Counted from the first letter of the stretch, positions 33,356 to 43,023 are shown. The stretch is DNA of 64,000 bases from CALDTK01 sp965215215 (GCA_965215215.1 OZ244043.1:2666001-2730000); one strand, 5' to 3'. Notes: generated from the sequence alone by a model not told the origin. Numbers and translations: made by a program.

Positions 33356-35035
33356 ATGGAAATAATTATCGGCCTGGTCGCCCTCCTCGTGGGCATTGCC
33401 GCGGGCTTCTTTTTCGGCAAGGGGCGCGCCTCCAGCGAGGCCGCCCAACTCGACGCCGCCGCGCAGTCGCGCGCCCAACAGATCACCGCCGAGGCGGATA
33501 CGCGGGCCCGCGACCTCACCGCTGATGCCGAAGCCCGCGCGCAGGCCATCGCCGAGAAGGCCGAGCGCCGCAACGAGGACATCAAGCAGCGCAAGATCAA
33601 GGAGAACAAGGAGCGCGTGGCGAAGGCCCGGGAGGAGGCCAATTCGATAAAGCGCGAGGCCGAGGCCGCCGCCAAAGCCCGGGAGGAGGAGATGCGCAAG
33701 CTCGAATCCAACTTCCAGAGTCAGCGCGATAAAATCAAATCCGAGCGCTCCGAGCTCACGCAGCTGCAGGCCGACTTCGAGGGCGAGCGCCGGGGCGTCG
33801 AGGAGGAGCGCAAGGCGATCCAAACGCAGCTCTCCCTCGTCGAGGAGCGCAAGCAGCGCCTCGAGGCCGCGAGCGAGGAGCACATCCGCGCCCTCGAAAC
33901 CGTGGCGAAGCTCTCCGAGTCGGAGGCCAAGGAGCAGATCCTCACCGCCGTGCGCCAGAAGGCCGAGACCGACGCGCTGTCCATCGTCCGCGAGTCGCTC
34001 GAGGAGGCGAAGAACTCCGCCAGCAAGGACGCCCGCAAGATCATCATCCAGACCATCCAACGCCAGGCCGCCGAGACGACCATCGAGAATACCGTGAGCG
34101 TGTTCAAGATCGACTCCGACGACATCAAAGGTCAGATCATCGGTCGCGAAGGGCGCAACATCCGTGCCCTCGAAGCCGCCACCGGCGCCGAGCTCGTGGT
34201 CGACGACACCCCGGAGGTCATCGTCATCTCCAGCTTCGACCCCATCCGCCGCGAACTCTGCCGGCTTTCGCTAAAACAGCTCGTCGCCGACCGGCGCATT
34301 CAGCCGAGCCGCATCGAGGAGGTCGTCACCAAGGTCCGCAAGGAGCTCGACGGTCGCATCGCCGAGATCGGCGAGCAGACGATCATCAAGCTCGACATCC
34401 ACGGCCTCGATCCCTACCTCGTGAAGATGGTGGGGCGCATGCGTTTCCGCTCGAGCTACGGGCAGAACCTCCTGCGCCACTCGATCGAAACGGCCAATCT
34501 CTGTTCCACGATGGCCGTGGAGCTCGGCCTGAACCGCAAGCATGCCCAACTGGCCAAGCGGGCGGGGTTGCTCCACGATATCGGCAAGGTCGTCGAGGAG
34601 GAGACCGAGCTCTCGCACGCCCTGGTCGGCATGGAGATCTGCAAGAAGCACAACGAGTCGGCGGCCGTTTGCAACGCCGTGGGCGCGCACCACGACGAGA
34701 TCGAGATGAACAACATCCTCTCGCCGATCATCCAGGCCTGCGACGCGATCTCGGGCTCGCGCCCGGGCGCACGCCGCGAGATCCTCGACAGTTACCTCAA
34801 CCGCATCGGCGAGCTCGAAACGCTGGCGCTCAGTCACGAAGGCGTGGAGCGCGCCTTCGCGATGCAGGCGGGTCGGGAGCTGCGCGTCATCGTCGAAGCC
34901 GAGCGCATCAGCGACGCCGAGGCCGACGACATGTCCTTCCGGATCTCGCAGAAGATCCAAGACGAGATGCAGTATCCCGGTCAGATTAAAGTGATCGTGA
35001 TCCGCGAGAAGCGGGCAGTCACCTTCGCGCGCTAG
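33356..35035 (+). CDS. rny: Ribonuclease Y
   Basis: A 559-residue membrane-anchored endoribonuclease. One N-terminal helix (IIIGLVALLVGIAAGFFF), a long charged coiled coil (about 25-240), a KH domain (IGREGRNIRALEAATGAELVVDDTPEVIVISS) and an HD domain with LLHDIGKVVEEETELSHA (H407, D408) and a final C-terminal region. It initiates mRNA decay. It follows pheT with about 150 bp and no zapA-like gene between, although zapA commonly sits there in Bacteroidota. A mini-hairpin at 34263 is read RLSLK. Confidence 0.97.
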   Translation: MEIIIGLVALLVGIAAGFFFGKGRASSEAAQLDAAAQSRAQQITAEADTRARDLTADAEARAQAIAEKAERRNEDIKQRKIKENKERVAKAREEANSIKREAEAAAKAREEEMRKLESNFQSQRDKIKSERSELTQLQADFEGERRGVEEERKAIQTQLSLVEERKQRLEAASEEHIRALETVAKLSESEAKEQILTAVRQKAETDALSIVRESLEEAKNSASKDARKIIIQTIQRQAAETTIENTVSVFKIDSDDIKGQIIGREGRNIRALEAATGAELVVDDTPEVIVISSFDPIRRELCRLSLKQLVADRRIQPSRIEEVVTKVRKELDGRIAEIGEQTIIKLDIHGLDPYLVKMVGRMRFRSSYGQNLLRHSIETANLCSTMAVELGLNRKHAQLAKRAGLLHDIGKVVEEETELSHALVGMEICKKHNESAAVCNAVGAHHDEIEMNNILSPIIQACDAISGSRPGARREILDSYLNRIGELETLALSHEGVERAFAMQAGRELRVIVEAERISDAEADDMSFRISQKIQDEMQYPGQIKVIVIREKRAVTFAR

Positions 35036-35133
35036 GTCGGGCGGTCGGGGGGGTGCTATCCTCGCACTCCTTCGGCCTCGCCGACATTAGGAGCCTGCGC
35101 GCGGTGGGCTCGATCCGCGCTGCCGCTTAGCCT

Positions 35134-36054
35134 ATGTCTACCCTCGTCTACGTCGTCGTTTTCGTTGTGGCCCTCGTGGTGCTGCTCAAGTCCTCCGACT
35201 GGTTCGTAGAGGCGAGCGAGCGGATCGGGCTGTCGCTCGGCGTCTCGCCCTTCGTTATCGGGGTCACGATCGTGGCCTTCGGTACGAGCTTACCGGAGCT
35301 GGCCTCGAGCGTCGTGTCCGTGCTCGCCGGCCACTCCGAGATCGTAGCCGGCAACGTGATCGGCTCGAACGTAGCCAACGTCTGCCTCGTGCTCGGGCTG
35401 ACGGCCATCGTGGCGAAGCGGATCGACATCGACCTGTCGGTGCTCGACATCGACGTGCCGATCCTTTTCACCTCCGCGCTGCTGCTCTGGGTGTTTTCGC
35501 GTGACGGCCTCATCGACGTGTGGGAGGGCGTGCTCCTGATCGGAATGCTCGCCATCTTCCTGCTCAACTCCTTCAACACCCACAGCGCCCCCGAGGGCCA
35601 CGAGCGGACTGCCGTCGGCTGGCGCACCTACGCCATGCTCGTCGGCGGTGGGGTAGGGGTGTACTTCGGGGCGGACTACACGGTGACCAGCATCACCGAA
35701 ATCTCGACGGCCGTAGGGATCTCCCCCGGCATCGTCGCGATGAGCGTGGTGGCCCTGGGCACGAGCCTGCCCGAGGTGTTCGTGAGCGTCGCCGCGGCGC
35801 GCAAAGGGAAGCCCGAGCTGGCGATCGGCAACGTGGTGGGCTCCAACATCTTCAACTCCTTCGGCGTGATGGGCATCCCGGCGCTGTTCGGCGAAGTGTA
35901 CGTCCCGGCCGACCAGCTCGCCTTCAGCCTGCCCTTCATGATCGGCGTGACCGTGCTGTTCGTGTTTCTCTCGGCGGCACGCAACGTGAGCAGCTGGGAG
36001 GGGGTGACGTTGCTGGCGCTGTACGTGATCTTCGTGGTGGAATTGTTCCGATAA
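35134..36054 (+). CDS. Calcium/sodium antiporter (CaCA family, YrbG-like)
   Basis: A 306-residue inner-membrane protein of about ten helices with the two inverted alpha repeats of the CaCA superfamily: FGTSLPELASSVVSVLAGHS with NVIGSNVANVCLVLGL in the first half, and LGTSLPEVFVSVAAARKGKP with NVVGSNIFNSFGVMG in the second. The paired GTSLPE and GSN residues form the ion sites. It exchanges Ca2+ against Na+; other cations are possible. Single gene. Confidence 0.93.
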   Translation: MSTLVYVVVFVVALVVLLKSSDWFVEASERIGLSLGVSPFVIGVTIVAFGTSLPELASSVVSVLAGHSEIVAGNVIGSNVANVCLVLGLTAIVAKRIDIDLSVLDIDVPILFTSALLLWVFSRDGLIDVWEGVLLIGMLAIFLLNSFNTHSAPEGHERTAVGWRTYAMLVGGGVGVYFGADYTVTSITEISTAVGISPGIVAMSVVALGTSLPEVFVSVAAARKGKPELAIGNVVGSNIFNSFGVMGIPALFGEVYVPADQLAFSLPFMIGVTVLFVFLSAARNVSSWEGVTLLALYVIFVVELFR

Positions 36055-36191
36055 GCAAGACGGCAGGCAGCGAAGCGTCGAACAACGACGTTGACATACC
36101 ATTATTATGCTATGTGTGGGCCGTGCAGCACGCTTGTGTTAGCTTGGCCTCTCCCCGGGGCTGAGCCCCGTGTTTTCTGAATTCCGCTACT

Positions 36192-37286
36192 ATGAAAAGA
36201 CTCGTACTCAGTTGTGTTTTGGTTTTGCTGACTGTTTCGGTTGGCTTCGCGCAGGACGGAGGGCAGGTGCTCATCCAGTACTCCGCACTCGCGAGCGATT
36301 CGACGGCGAGTGACACGACCTCCGGTGTGACCTTTACCGCAAACGGTGTCTCCGGCCGGGGCGTTACGCGGGTCGGATTACTCCCCGCCCCGGGTGATTT
36401 CTTCTCGAGTCAAGGCTTCAGCTCCGATGTTTTTGTCGAGGGAGACCGATACTTGGAGTTCTCGGTGACGGGGAGTGGGCTCCCTTTCGAGGTAAACCGA
36501 GTTAAGATTCAGTACACACGGAGTAGCACGGGGCCAGTTGCGCTAGCGCTACGATCGAGCAACGACGGCTTTGCGGCGGATCTGCGATCGGACCCCGACA
36601 TAGATTCATTCGCTGGAGAGTTTACCGTTAGCGATCTAGTAATCCAAAGTTCTGATACGTTGACGTTTAGGTTGTACGGTTTTAGAGCTGGCGACTCCGC
36701 CGGAACTTTTTCGTTGGATCCAATAACGAATGACGGACCTAGTGGGATCATAATCCGTGGGACGATAGACGCCAACCTACCCGTCGAGCTTACCTCCTTT
36801 ACAGCAACCCCGGCAGTAGCCGGCGCTCGTCTCGAGTGGGACGTAGCCTCCGAACTCAACAATGACTTTTTCTCCGTCGAGGTATCGCGGGATGCTGAGA
36901 ACTTCAAGGAAGTCGATCGCCTCGCGGGCCGCGGGACTACCGAGACGCAGGCTGCCTACGCCTACGATTACAAGGCCTACGTTTCCGGTACCTACTACTT
37001 CCGCCTGAAGCAGGTCGACTTCGACGGCACCGAGACTTACTCCCAAGTGGTCCCCCTCGAAGTACGGGGGCGGAAAGGCTTCCAAGTCCTCGGAAATTCG
37101 TCCCAATCGACACTCGAATTGGAAGTAGAAGGTCAACGCGACTTCCGGATCGTCAGCCTAACCGGGGAGGTCGTACAGACGGTGACCGCGGTGAGCGGCT
37201 TGGTCACGGTTGACCTCTCTCGGCTCTCGAGCGGGATGTATTTGCTCACCGACGGAGTTACGACGACTCGTTTCGTGCGTCAGTAG
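36192..37286 (+). CDS. T9SS-sorted secreted protein with PVELTSF module
   Basis: A 364-residue surface or secreted protein: signal peptide (MKRLVLSCVLVLLTVSVGFAQ), a beta-sandwich of about 170 residues (TFTANGVSGRGVTRVGLLPA, YLEFSVTGSGLPFEVNRVKIQY, ALRSSNDGFAADL, LTFRLYGFRAGDSAG) that recurs in the gene at 38356, then the Lewinella-type linker module LPVELTSFTATPAVAGARLE and WDVASELNNDFFSVEVSRD, and the sorting domain ending SSGMYLLTDGVTTTRFVRQ. The role of the N-terminal domain is unknown; it may bind carbohydrate. It ends in a strong terminator. Confidence 0.85.
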   Translation: MKRLVLSCVLVLLTVSVGFAQDGGQVLIQYSALASDSTASDTTSGVTFTANGVSGRGVTRVGLLPAPGDFFSSQGFSSDVFVEGDRYLEFSVTGSGLPFEVNRVKIQYTRSSTGPVALALRSSNDGFAADLRSDPDIDSFAGEFTVSDLVIQSSDTLTFRLYGFRAGDSAGTFSLDPITNDGPSGIIIRGTIDANLPVELTSFTATPAVAGARLEWDVASELNNDFFSVEVSRDAENFKEVDRLAGRGTTETQAAYAYDYKAYVSGTYYFRLKQVDFDGTETYSQVVPLEVRGRKGFQVLGNSSQSTLELEVEGQRDFRIVSLTGEVVQTVTAVSGLVTVDLSRLSSGMYLLTDGVTTTRFVRQ

Positions 37287-37314
37287 TCCGCCGGTCTCAC
37301 TTAGCTTTTTGCTT

Positions 37315-37355
37315 GTTTAAGCGGCCCACGAGATCTTCTCGTGGGCCGCTTAAAC
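37315..37355 (+). terminator. Strong hairpin (19-bp perfect stem)
   Basis: Arms 37315-37333 and 37337-37355 (core GCGGCCCACGAGA) around TCT, 28 bp after the T9SS gene. T-rich just before (TTTTTGC) and AAACATTG after, so it may terminate in both directions and also serve the minus-strand remnant that follows. Confidence 0.85.
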
Positions 37356-37362
37356 ATTGAGC

Positions 37363-37545
37363 CTAAGACGTAATCGAACTGCGTAACGGCGTTTTCTTGC
37401 CAGTTTCGTCCACCGCGACAAAGGAGAACTCCCCGCTCCCCGCCAGGGCCCGCCCCTCCACGTACATCTCTTCGACGTACACTTCGACGGCCACCCGGAC
37501 GCCGGTGCGTCCGACATTGATCTACTTTACGTAAAACCTCCTCCG
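37363..37545 (-). pseudogene. C-terminal remnant of an acyl-CoA thioesterase (hotdog fold)
   Basis: On the minus strand the frame reads INVGRTGVRVAVEVYVEEM, YVEGRALAGSGEFSFVAVDE and TGKKTPLRSSITS, then stop, which is the end of a YciA/BFIT-type acyl-CoA thioesterase. Just before INVGRTG there is an in-frame TAG (FYVK-stop-INVGRTG), and the catalytic N-terminal half is absent; upstream sequence does not resemble the family. The gene is therefore dead here. Confidence 0.75.
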
Positions 37546-37612
37546 GTCGATCCGGGGGTATTTAAAGAACGGAGCGTGAGGCTAGGGCGGGATTCGGGAA
37601 TCGAGAGCCCCC

Positions 37613-37990
37613 CTACCGCGCCGAAGCCGAACGCTTTACCCCAGCCGCCTCGGCTACGCGCGCCCGAAACTCGACCAGGCCGAAGGGCTTATCCACGTAG
37701 CCCACCCCGAGCCGCTCGGCGATGGCGGCGATGTCCACATTCGCCGAGTGAAGTAGGATCGGGGTCTCCGTCGTGCGCTCGTCCGCACGAAGCAAGCGAA
37801 CTGCCTCTTCACCGCCCACACCCGGGATGCGAAGATCCATGAGGACGAGGTCAGGCGTGAAGGCAACAACGTCGTCGACGATGCTATTCGCGCTCTTGAT
37901 CGCGTGGATCTCGTAGGGTCCACGACGCAGCGCCGCAACGAATAGTTCGGCGTTGACGGCACTGTCTTCACAAATGAGGATGCGCTTCAT
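37613..37990 (-). CDS. Single-domain response regulator
   Basis: A 125-residue receiver domain only: acidic pair E8/D9 (ILICEDS), phosphoacceptor D52 in LVLMDLRIPGVGG, S82 in ILLHSANVD and K101 in YVDKPFGLVEF. No output domain, so it acts by protein contact, in the manner of CheY, or as a phosphorelay intermediate. No histidine kinase lies nearby. It sits between two paralogous T9SS genes, transcribed against them. Confidence 0.9.
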   Translation of the reverse strand: MKRILICEDSAVNAELFVAALRRGPYEIHAIKSANSIVDDVVAFTPDLVLMDLRIPGVGGEEAVRLLRADERTTETPILLHSANVDIAAIAERLGVGYVDKPFGLVEFRARVAEAAGVKRSASAR

Positions 37991-38230
37991 AGACGGTGGT
38001 GATAGCAGCCTGTGCGTACGAACTCAGAGTAGCGCCCACGACGAGTAGAGATTCTCTCCCTTCCGCTTCCCCGGGGGGGAGAGCGATCCGAATCGGCTAC
38101 GCGCCCGTGGGAAACGCCGCGCTCGAAGGTAGCCCCGCCGAGGGGTCGAGATGGTAGATCGTATTGGAATGAGACGGTGATGTGATCGAGCGGGGGGCGG
38201 ACTCGGCTACCCGCTTCCCTAAACACCTAT

Positions 38231-38251
38231 TCTGGTATTTGTAATACCAGA
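38231..38251. promoter_or_regulatory. Inverted repeat TCTGGTATT-TGT-AATACCAGA
   Basis: Perfect 9-bp arms with a 3-base spacer in an AT-rich stretch about 100 bp upstream of the T9SS gene at 38356, followed by a further GGTATT half. It resembles a dimeric regulator site. Confidence 0.55.
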
Positions 38252-38355
38252 TAGGGTATTTTGTTGAGATTGTAGCCCATTTATGCCAAACGATATACAT
38301 GTATAGTGCTAGCTTTCAGGCTGTACACTCCAACCACACCAAACTTCTACGTATC

Positions 38356-39477
38356 GTGAAAATTTTACTTCTGACCGCCGCCGCCCTCCTTGCCTCCAGC
38401 TCCTACGCCGAGGCGCAGTGCGACAAACTGCTCGGCGCATTCAATTCTTGCCCGAACCTACGCGGCAACTCGGGGGTAGTTTTCGAACCGGATTACGTGA
38501 TTGCGAACGGTGCGGACCGTGGGCCGGGCGTGGTGGGCGTGGCGCCGAGCGCGGTCGCCGATAGCTATACTACCACCGGCTTTACCACGGGCACCGAGCC
38601 GGATGCAGGCGACTACATCGAGTTCCGTGTCGCCGGAAAAGACGGTAACCAGATCCAAGTTACCGGACTCGACCTCGCCTACTCCCGCAACGAAACCGGA
38701 CCGAAGCAACTCGTTATCCGCTCGAGCGTCGACGGCTTCACCGAGGATCTCTTCGTGGATACCGACATCAGCACCGAGCTCGACGGCGAGAAAAACTACC
38801 CCCGCTTCTTCCCGCAGGCCGGGGAGGAGATCGCCTTCCGCATCTACGCGTTCGAGTCTTTCCCCGACAGCGCCATGGGCTACTTCTACCTCGAGGGCCT
38901 CACGAGCAACGAGCACCACCGGTTCGAGAATACCTCCATCCAGGTGAAGGGCTGCTCGGTGGACCCACTCCCCGTGGAGATGACCTCGTTCGTGGCCAAC
39001 GCGAAGACCACGGGTGCCGACCTCGTTTGGGAGGTAGCCAGCGAGCTCAACAACGACTACTTCGCCGTGGAGGTAAGTCGCGACGGCAACACCTTCACCG
39101 AGGCGGGACGTATCCGTGGCGCCGGTACCAGCAACAGCACCGCGAGCTACACCTTCGACTACGCTAGCAACGCTGCCGCCGGCACGTACTACTTCCGCCT
39201 CCGTCAGGTAGACTACAGCGGGGAGGAGAGCCTCTCCAAGATCGTCGCGCTGGAGCTCGACGGTCGGGCCGGACTGAGCCTGCGCAGCAACGTCGTTCAA
39301 CGGGATCTCCAACTCGAGCTAGCTGCACCTGCTACCCTCCGTATCCTCAACCAGTCGGGTCAGGTGCTAAGCGCAACCGCGCTTGGCGAAGGCTTCCAGC
39401 GCCTCGACGTAGCCGGGCTCGCCCCCGGTATGTACGTGGTCAGCGACGGACTCACCTCACTTCGCTTCGTGAAGTAG
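38356..39477 (+). CDS. T9SS-sorted secreted protein, paralogue of the gene at 36192
   Basis: I place the start at GTG 38356, which gives KILLLTAAALLASSSYAEAQ, a normal signal peptide; the earlier ATG at 38299 adds 19 polar residues. The beta-sandwich (YIEFRVAGKDGNQIQVTGLD, LAYSRNETGPKQLVIRSSVDG, EIAFRIYAFESF), the LPVEMTSFVANAKTTG module and the sorting domain ending GMYVVSDGLTSLRFVK match the gene at 36192 block by block. It differs by a cysteine-containing start (CDKLLGAFNSCPN). Function unknown. Confidence 0.85.
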   Translation: MKILLLTAAALLASSSYAEAQCDKLLGAFNSCPNLRGNSGVVFEPDYVIANGADRGPGVVGVAPSAVADSYTTTGFTTGTEPDAGDYIEFRVAGKDGNQIQVTGLDLAYSRNETGPKQLVIRSSVDGFTEDLFVDTDISTELDGEKNYPRFFPQAGEEIAFRIYAFESFPDSAMGYFYLEGLTSNEHHRFENTSIQVKGCSVDPLPVEMTSFVANAKTTGADLVWEVASELNNDYFAVEVSRDGNTFTEAGRIRGAGTSNSTASYTFDYASNAAAGTYYFRLRQVDYSGEESLSKIVALELDGRAGLSLRSNVVQRDLQLELAAPATLRILNQSGQVLSATALGEGFQRLDVAGLAPGMYVVSDGLTSLRFVK

Positions 39478-39498
39478 GCCGCCGAGCCGCACTCGGGC

Positions 39499-42495
39499 TC
39501 AGGGACGCAGTAGCCGCAAGGTGTGTGCCTGCCCCGGTCCGCGAACCTGGAGCAGGTACACTGCGTTTACGGTATCCGTGGGCCAGGTCAATTCGTTGCG
39601 GCCGGGTACCACCGTAAACTCCGCGATCCGCCGCCCGCGGAGGTCGTATAGCTCGGCCCCGTGCGCGCTACGGGCTCTCGAGGTCAGGTAGATGGCGGCC
39701 CGGGTCGGGTTTTGCGAGAGCACGACTTCAGGACTCGCGGCACGAGCTCCCCGTGCCGGACCTCCCCGGGCGGGGGAGCTCGTGCCGGACACCGTGGCGA
39801 ACACGGTGCTGTCGGGGGGCGCCTGCTCGACCGGGCGGAAGTGCTGCGTGACCTCGGAGTGAGTGACCGTGCCATCCTCGGCGGTGTGCTCGATCCGGTA
39901 GGCGAGTCGCTCTACGTTCGGGGGGTTGGCGTCCTGGAAGGAGTAGCTGGCGCCCCGGGCGGAGCCGCCCTCGTGTTCGAGGAGCGCGAGCTCCGTCCAG
40001 TCGGGGCCGCGGAGCTCGGCCGCTGCGCGCTGCACGGCGAAGGTGCCGCGACCGTGTTCGCTGCTCGTCGTCCAGTCGATCTCGACGGCGTGCAAACCGG
40101 TTGCCCCCAGCGAGCGAAACTCGACGGCGGGCAGGTCCCTGCACGCGATCACGTCAGTCGTCTGAAAGTCGACGGCCGCGGCGCGCTGGCCCGCCCGCCC
40201 GTTTGCGTCGATGGCCGCCACGCTGAAGTACTGGCGCGTGGGCCCCGCGGGTGCGGGCGCGGCGTAGGCGGGGTCGACGACGTCGTGCAGCGGTCGCATC
40301 GCGTTGCCGTCGAAGTGGAAGATCCGGTACCCCGCGGCGCCGGGTACGGGCGCCCAGTCGAAGTAGACGTCGCCGCCGCAGAGCTGCTCGCTCTCGATGG
40401 CGGTCGGGGTACCCAGGAGGCGCGCCGGGGCGCTGAGCCCGGTGGCGAGTTGCGTGGCGTTGTTGGTCACGCGAATGCGCAGTTCGCCGGTCTGGTCCGC
40501 GGTCCCCGCCCAGCGGTAGCTCCGCTCCGCGTTCGGCACCGTGGCGAGGGGTCGCCAGGCGGCGTCGCCGAGGGCGTAGTCGATGGTCCAGTCGCCGGTT
40601 TGCCCGGGCGAGGCTTCCCAGGCTACGATCAGGGGCTCGTTCGGGACTACGGCCTGCGCGGCGAGGGGGGCGGTAAGCTGGATCTCGGGCGCGAGTAGCT
40701 CCCAGGTGAGTACGTAACCGGTCGCCCCCAGCGGCAGCTTGCCCCCGCTAATCTCGAGGGTGTAGCTGCCCGCTTCGGGAGACGTCCAGGTAAGCTGTTC
40801 GATGTTGTTGAGGGTGTCCACGCCCCGTACGGCCGGGAGCTCCGGGCGGAGCGGGTCGAGGATCCAGGGCCGGATGGTTTTGCCGGAAGGCGTGATCAGG
40901 CGGAGGTCGAGGTCGCTGACCAGCGTCGCGTCGCCGCGCGTCGAGCCCTTCGCGTCCGTCCAGTAGAGGAGCGCTTTGCCGAGCTCGAGGCCGTCGGGTA
41001 CCCGCAGGGTGTGCCGCTTCGTCTGACCGACGCCAAGCGTATCGAGCAGGTAGTCGCCCCGCTCGAGCGCCGCCACGCCGTGCGTGCCGCTGATGAGCCC
41101 GAAGCCGAATCGGTAGTCCGGACCGGGGTTGCCGAGGTCTTCGGCCGTGTTGCAGGCTACCGCTTTGAGCAGCGCGCCCGGGGGCAGCTGACCGGGGTGC
41201 AGTTGCTGGAAGCGCTGCGAGAACAGTCCGAGCAGCGCCGTTACGCCGGGGGAGGCGAAGCTGGTGCCGGTGCCCCTCGTGTAGCCCGCGGCGCGGTCGT
41301 TGCTGATGACGTCCGAGCCGACGGCGACGAGTTCGGGCTTCACCCGACCGTCGGCCGTCGGGCCGGCGGAGCTGCTCTCGCGCAGCGTGCGATCGAAGCG
41401 TAGGTTACCGACCGTGATGGAGTTCTTGGCGTTCTGGGCGCCCGCCGGGATGGTCGCGTAGCCGGCCGGTACGTCGGCGCAGTCGTTGGTGCCGCTGTTG
41501 CCGGCGGCGTACACGTGCATCAGGTAGGGCTCGCTGGCCAGCTGAGCGTCCACGCTCGCGCTCGACGAGAAGTAGCGGCCGGCCACCCCGCAGCGGAAGC
41601 TCGGTCCGTAGGAGTTGTTGGTGAGCGTCATGCCCAGCTCGCGGAGGTACTTGGGGGCGTGGTACACGATGCTCGAGCTGCTTTCGACGACGAGCTCGGC
41701 CTCGCAGGCCACGCCGCGGCGTGTCGGGTCGAGGATACCCGCCCCGCCGATGATGCCGGCCACGAAATCCGGGTGGTTCCCCCAGCCGGCGTTGTAGTAC
41801 TCGGTCGATTGCACCACGCGGTCGCCGATGTCCGGGTGGCCAGCCAGCTTGCCGCCGTCGCCGATGCCGATGGTGATGCCGGCGCCGTTGAGGTCGGGGG
41901 CCGAAGGTCCCGCTCGGTTGAGTACGCTGGCGCCCTCCAGGATGCGACCCTCCAGGTTGTAGGGCTCGTCGGCGCCGGGCGACACGTTGGCACCGACCAC
42001 GAGGGGGTGGGCGAGTAGGGCGTCTACCCGGCCGAGGGCTACGGTGCCGCGCAACATGACGCCGCCCATCATCTGCTCCGCCGCCGGGGTAAAGTCGGCT
42101 TGCGCCAAAACGCCCTGCAGCCGGTCGGCGGCTTCGGCGTAGGCGAGGGTGAGGTCGATCGAAACGCGGGTCCGGTCGGTCGCGCCGGGCGGCAAGCCGA
42201 AGTCGTCGAAGGCGGCCGCCGGGATCGTCGGCGGGGACGTAGCCGCGGGCAGCGGACCACCCGAAACCGTTGCGGAAGCGAGGTAGACGCCGTTGCCGTA
42301 GTGGTGCAGCAGCTCGACGCCCTGGGCGTGCAGGCGCTCGGCGGCCTCGGCGCTGAGCGGGTGGGCGAGCTGGATCTGGACCGGGGCGGCCGGATCGACC
42401 CGAATGGCCCGCGGCGTCTGCGCGGAAGCGCCCGCCGCGGCGAGGCAAGCGGCGAAGAGGAGGTAGCGGGCGAGCGCTCGGGGAGCCAGGGTCAT
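39499..42495 (-). CDS. Subtilisin-like serine protease (S8) with T9SS domain
   Basis: A 998-residue secreted protease. Signal peptide (residues 1-25, ending ASAQ), propeptide to about 200, S8 domain with the triad D213 (GIGDGGKLAGH), H241 (GNHPDFVAGIIGG) and S412 (GTSFASPGVTALLG). A P-domain-like and two fibronectin-type segments follow (LDLRLITPSGKTIRPW; APEIQLTAPLAAQAVVP; VEFRSLGATGLHAVEIDW), then a T9SS sorting domain (EVVLSQNPTRAAIYLTS to the end). It is expected at the cell surface or outside the cell, degrading protein. Mini-hairpins at 40877 (TPSGKT) and 42097 (VLAQA) lie inside. Confidence 0.93.
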   Translation of the reverse strand: MTLAPRALARYLLFAACLAAAGASAQTPRAIRVDPAAPVQIQLAHPLSAEAAERLHAQGVELLHHYGNGVYLASATVSGGPLPAATSPPTIPAAAFDDFGLPPGATDRTRVSIDLTLAYAEAADRLQGVLAQADFTPAAEQMMGGVMLRGTVALGRVDALLAHPLVVGANVSPGADEPYNLEGRILEGASVLNRAGPSAPDLNGAGITIGIGDGGKLAGHPDIGDRVVQSTEYYNAGWGNHPDFVAGIIGGAGILDPTRRGVACEAELVVESSSSIVYHAPKYLRELGMTLTNNSYGPSFRCGVAGRYFSSSASVDAQLASEPYLMHVYAAGNSGTNDCADVPAGYATIPAGAQNAKNSITVGNLRFDRTLRESSSAGPTADGRVKPELVAVGSDVISNDRAAGYTRGTGTSFASPGVTALLGLFSQRFQQLHPGQLPPGALLKAVACNTAEDLGNPGPDYRFGFGLISGTHGVAALERGDYLLDTLGVGQTKRHTLRVPDGLELGKALLYWTDAKGSTRGDATLVSDLDLRLITPSGKTIRPWILDPLRPELPAVRGVDTLNNIEQLTWTSPEAGSYTLEISGGKLPLGATGYVLTWELLAPEIQLTAPLAAQAVVPNEPLIVAWEASPGQTGDWTIDYALGDAAWRPLATVPNAERSYRWAGTADQTGELRIRVTNNATQLATGLSAPARLLGTPTAIESEQLCGGDVYFDWAPVPGAAGYRIFHFDGNAMRPLHDVVDPAYAAPAPAGPTRQYFSVAAIDANGRAGQRAAAVDFQTTDVIACRDLPAVEFRSLGATGLHAVEIDWTTSSEHGRGTFAVQRAAAELRGPDWTELALLEHEGGSARGASYSFQDANPPNVERLAYRIEHTAEDGTVTHSEVTQHFRPVEQAPPDSTVFATVSGTSSPARGGPARGARAASPEVVLSQNPTRAAIYLTSRARSAHGAELYDLRGRRIAEFTVVPGRNELTWPTDTVNAVYLLQVRGPGQAHTLRLLRP

Positions 42496-43023
42496 AGGAG
42501 GAGCGTGCTAGTGTCCGGAGCCAGCGTCCACCCCGTACCGGGTACCGAAGTACAAGCGGCGTGCCAGCCTCGCCGGGGTGAACTTCTCGGCCGCGGAGCG
42601 GGTGCCTTGCGGCGACTCCCTCGCTCTTCGATCTCTGGTTTGGCTGACCGTACCCTCCACCCGCTCGACGAGAGTGCGCTCGTGTCGCACGTCACCCGAG
42701 ACGTAGCCAGCCCCCCGCTGTTGTGTTACCGGGTGGCGCGGCGGATCGGGACGGGTCCGGCCGGTATCTCCTCGGGGTAGGCGGCCTTACGGCAAAACGG
42801 TCCCCGCTAGCCCCACGCACGCACCACGTCGATCCCCGCTCGGATCCCGAGGAGTGTGATGTCGTCGCTGAGCGCCGCGCGCGTAGCGGTCGGCGTGACG
42901 ACGTAGGTGTGCCCGGGATCGACGTCGGCGGCAGCGTGGTAGAAGCTCCGCACCGGGTGCCCGAGAGCGAGGGCGGCGCCACTACTTTGCGGACCCTCCC
43001 AAGCTCTTCGAAAACCCACCGGT
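42496..43023. other. About 530 bp without a convincing gene
   Basis: A minus-strand frame (42807-43037) encodes SFYHAAADVDPGHTYVV and GIRAGIDVVRAWG, which look protein-like but match no family known to me and overlap the polA start; it may be a remnant. A mini-hairpin (42784-42798) is just before its stop. Confidence 0.4.

Noticed and set aside
36091..36113. TTGACA with a nearby TATGCT as a sigma-70 promoter for the gene at 36192
   Set aside because: The spacing is far too short, and Bacteroidota use a different primary promoter (TTTG / TAnnTTTG).
39700..39720. GTTTTGCGAGAGC at 39707 and 55473 as mini-hairpins
   Set aside because: They lack the CGNAAG core and are explained by the coding of LSQN in sorting-domain or beta-strand segments.
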